Of a stretch of DNA of 5,484 nt, positions 4,734 through 5,484 are shown piece after piece. The DNA is from ZCTH02-B3 sp036563895 (GTDB lineage: Bacteria > Bacillota > Bacilli > Paenibacillales > Paenibacillaceae). The DNA is taken from assembly GCA_036563895.1 (NCBI GenBank), contig DATCLN010000032.1, positions 1 to 5,484 on the forward strand, in the 5' to 3' direction. Below the pieces are notes generated by a model, which searched no databases, was not told where the DNA came from, and saw only the letters and a program-made list of their open reading frames with translations. The stretch's first letter is position 1. Every line of letters starts with the position of its first letter. The translations under genes and the position numbers were made by a program.

Positions 4734-5484
4734 TTGGACAGCAAAGAAAGGTTCTCCAGCCGCGCCGAGGCGTACGCGAAATACCGTCCCAGCTATCCAA
4801 AGGAAGCCATTGATTATCTGTACGATGCGGCAGGCCTGCGTGCGGACAGCCTGATCGCGGATATCGGCGCCGGAACGGGCATTTTTTCGAAGCTGCTCCT
4901 GGAACGCGGAAGCCGCGTCATCGCGGTCGAGCCGAATGACGCCATGCGCATGGCCGCAGAACAGGCCCTGGGCTTCCATCCGAACTTTCGGGCCGTGCCG
5001 GGTTCCGCGGAATCCACCGGACTTCCGGATCATTCGGCAGATTTGGTCGTCTGCGCGCAATCGTTTCATTGGTTCGATCGGGAGGCGGCGAAACGGGAGT
5101 TCCGGAGAATCCTGAGGCCCGGCGGCAGGGTTTTCATCATATGGTACACCCGCGTGACGGAAGGCAATCCGGCGGTGGAAGCGTACGAGCGGTTGCTTGA
5201 GACCTATGCCATCGACTACAAAACGGTCAGCCACCGGAATGTTTCGAAATCCGATCTCCTTTCATTTTTCAAGGAAGGCACGATGCGCGAAAAGCGTTTC
5301 CGAATGGAACTAAAGTACGATTTCGACGGGCTGAAGGGCTTTGCGCTGTCTTCCTCCTACTGCCCGCTTCCCGATCATCCGAATTACGGGCCCATGATGG
5401 CGGAGCTCCGGAATTTGTTTGACAGGCACAACCGGGACGGAACCGTTATTTTCGTATACGAGACCGAAATATACTGGGGAGAGG
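4734..5484 (+). CDS. Class I SAM-dependent methyltransferase (3' end cut by window edge)
   Basis: The frame is open for 250 codons to the window edge. The N-terminus, DSKERFSSRAEAYAKYRPSYP, is typical of a widespread family of small methyltransferases related to the UbiE/Methyltransf_11 group. Motif I is D43-IGAGTG-49, binding S-adenosylmethionine; E66-P67 closes strand 2 and should bind the ribose; LPDHSADLVVCAQSFHWF (97-114) is the motif IV/post region; LRPGG is at 127-131. The end VYETEIYWG is the usual C-terminus, so only a few residues are missing. The start must be a non-ATG codon: TTG 4734 directly follows an in-frame TAG (4731-4733), the next in-frame ATG comes after motif I, and GGAAAG at 4721-4726 lies 7 bases before TTG. 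The methyl acceptor cannot be told from sequence. The gene follows the IS remnant without an obvious partner, and its composition matches the chromosomal genes rather than the AT-rich strip. Confidence 0.9.
   Translation, partial: MDSKERFSSRAEAYAKYRPSYPKEAIDYLYDAAGLRADSLIADIGAGTGIFSKLLLERGSRVIAVEPNDAMRMAAEQALGFHPNFRAVPGSAESTGLPDHSADLVVCAQSFHWFDREAAKREFRRILRPGGRVFIIWYTRVTEGNPAVEAYERLLETYAIDYKTVSHRNVSKSDLLSFFKEGTMREKRFRMELKYDFDGLKGFALSSSYCPLPDHPNYGPMMAELRNLFDRHNRDGTVIFVYETEIYWGE

Noticed and set aside
4728..5234. Minus-strand open frame of 168 codons inside the methyltransferase
   Set aside because: The plus strand carries all SAM-binding motifs and a family-typical N- and C-terminus; the minus-strand frame is a shadow.
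1..5484. CRISPR array, tRNA, rRNA, toxin-antitoxin or other defence system
   Set aside because: Read through on both strands: no spaced direct repeats, no cloverleaf or rRNA-like sequence, and no recognisable defence or toxin domain were seen.

Overview
The window reads as chromosomal DNA of an endospore-forming, fairly GC-rich Firmicute of the order Bacillales. The strongest evidence is an intact H-type small acid-soluble spore protein gene (3182-3364), preceded by a good match to the forespore sigma-G promoter. Codon use in the intact genes is GC-rich. Two stretches, about 4035-4300 and 4560-4735, are clearly more AT-rich. Every gene found lies on the + strand. The genus cannot be named from the sequence alone.

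Layout. 2-163 is the 3' end of a CDGSH-type iron-sulfur protein gene, followed by a very strong GC hairpin (181-220) and a plausible sigma-A promoter (286-313). 394-3086 is a two-gene operon, glcD-glcF, whose genes overlap by 4 bases: an FAD-dependent 2-hydroxyacid (probably glycolate) dehydrogenase and its two-cluster Fe-S partner. The CCG domains of GlcF suggest electron transfer toward the membrane quinone pool. 3113-3438 is the spore gene sspH with its own promoter, ribosome binding site and intrinsic terminator.

3440-4282 is a strip of decaying genes. It holds a tiny ORF coupled to the start of a DJ-1/PfpI gene that has lost its middle and its end. This is joined out of frame to the C-terminal part of a sugar phosphate isomerase/epimerase gene with an internal TAG, then a possible NUDIX hydrolase scrap, then AT-rich DNA with a nested inverted repeat. 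4283-4575 is a remnant of an IS3-family OrfA transposase, frameshifted at a run of seven A and without any OrfB. 4734 to the right edge is an apparently intact class I SAM-dependent methyltransferase that runs off the window one or a few codons before its expected end.

The intact genes do not form one pathway: glcDF serves carbon and redox metabolism, sspH the dormant spore, and the methyltransferase stands alone after the IS remnant. I see no CRISPR array, tRNA, rRNA, or defence or biosynthetic cluster. The most informative features are the gene graveyard next to the IS remnant, the A7 frameshift site in the transposase, and the sspH promoter. I do not find a convincing new biological system here.
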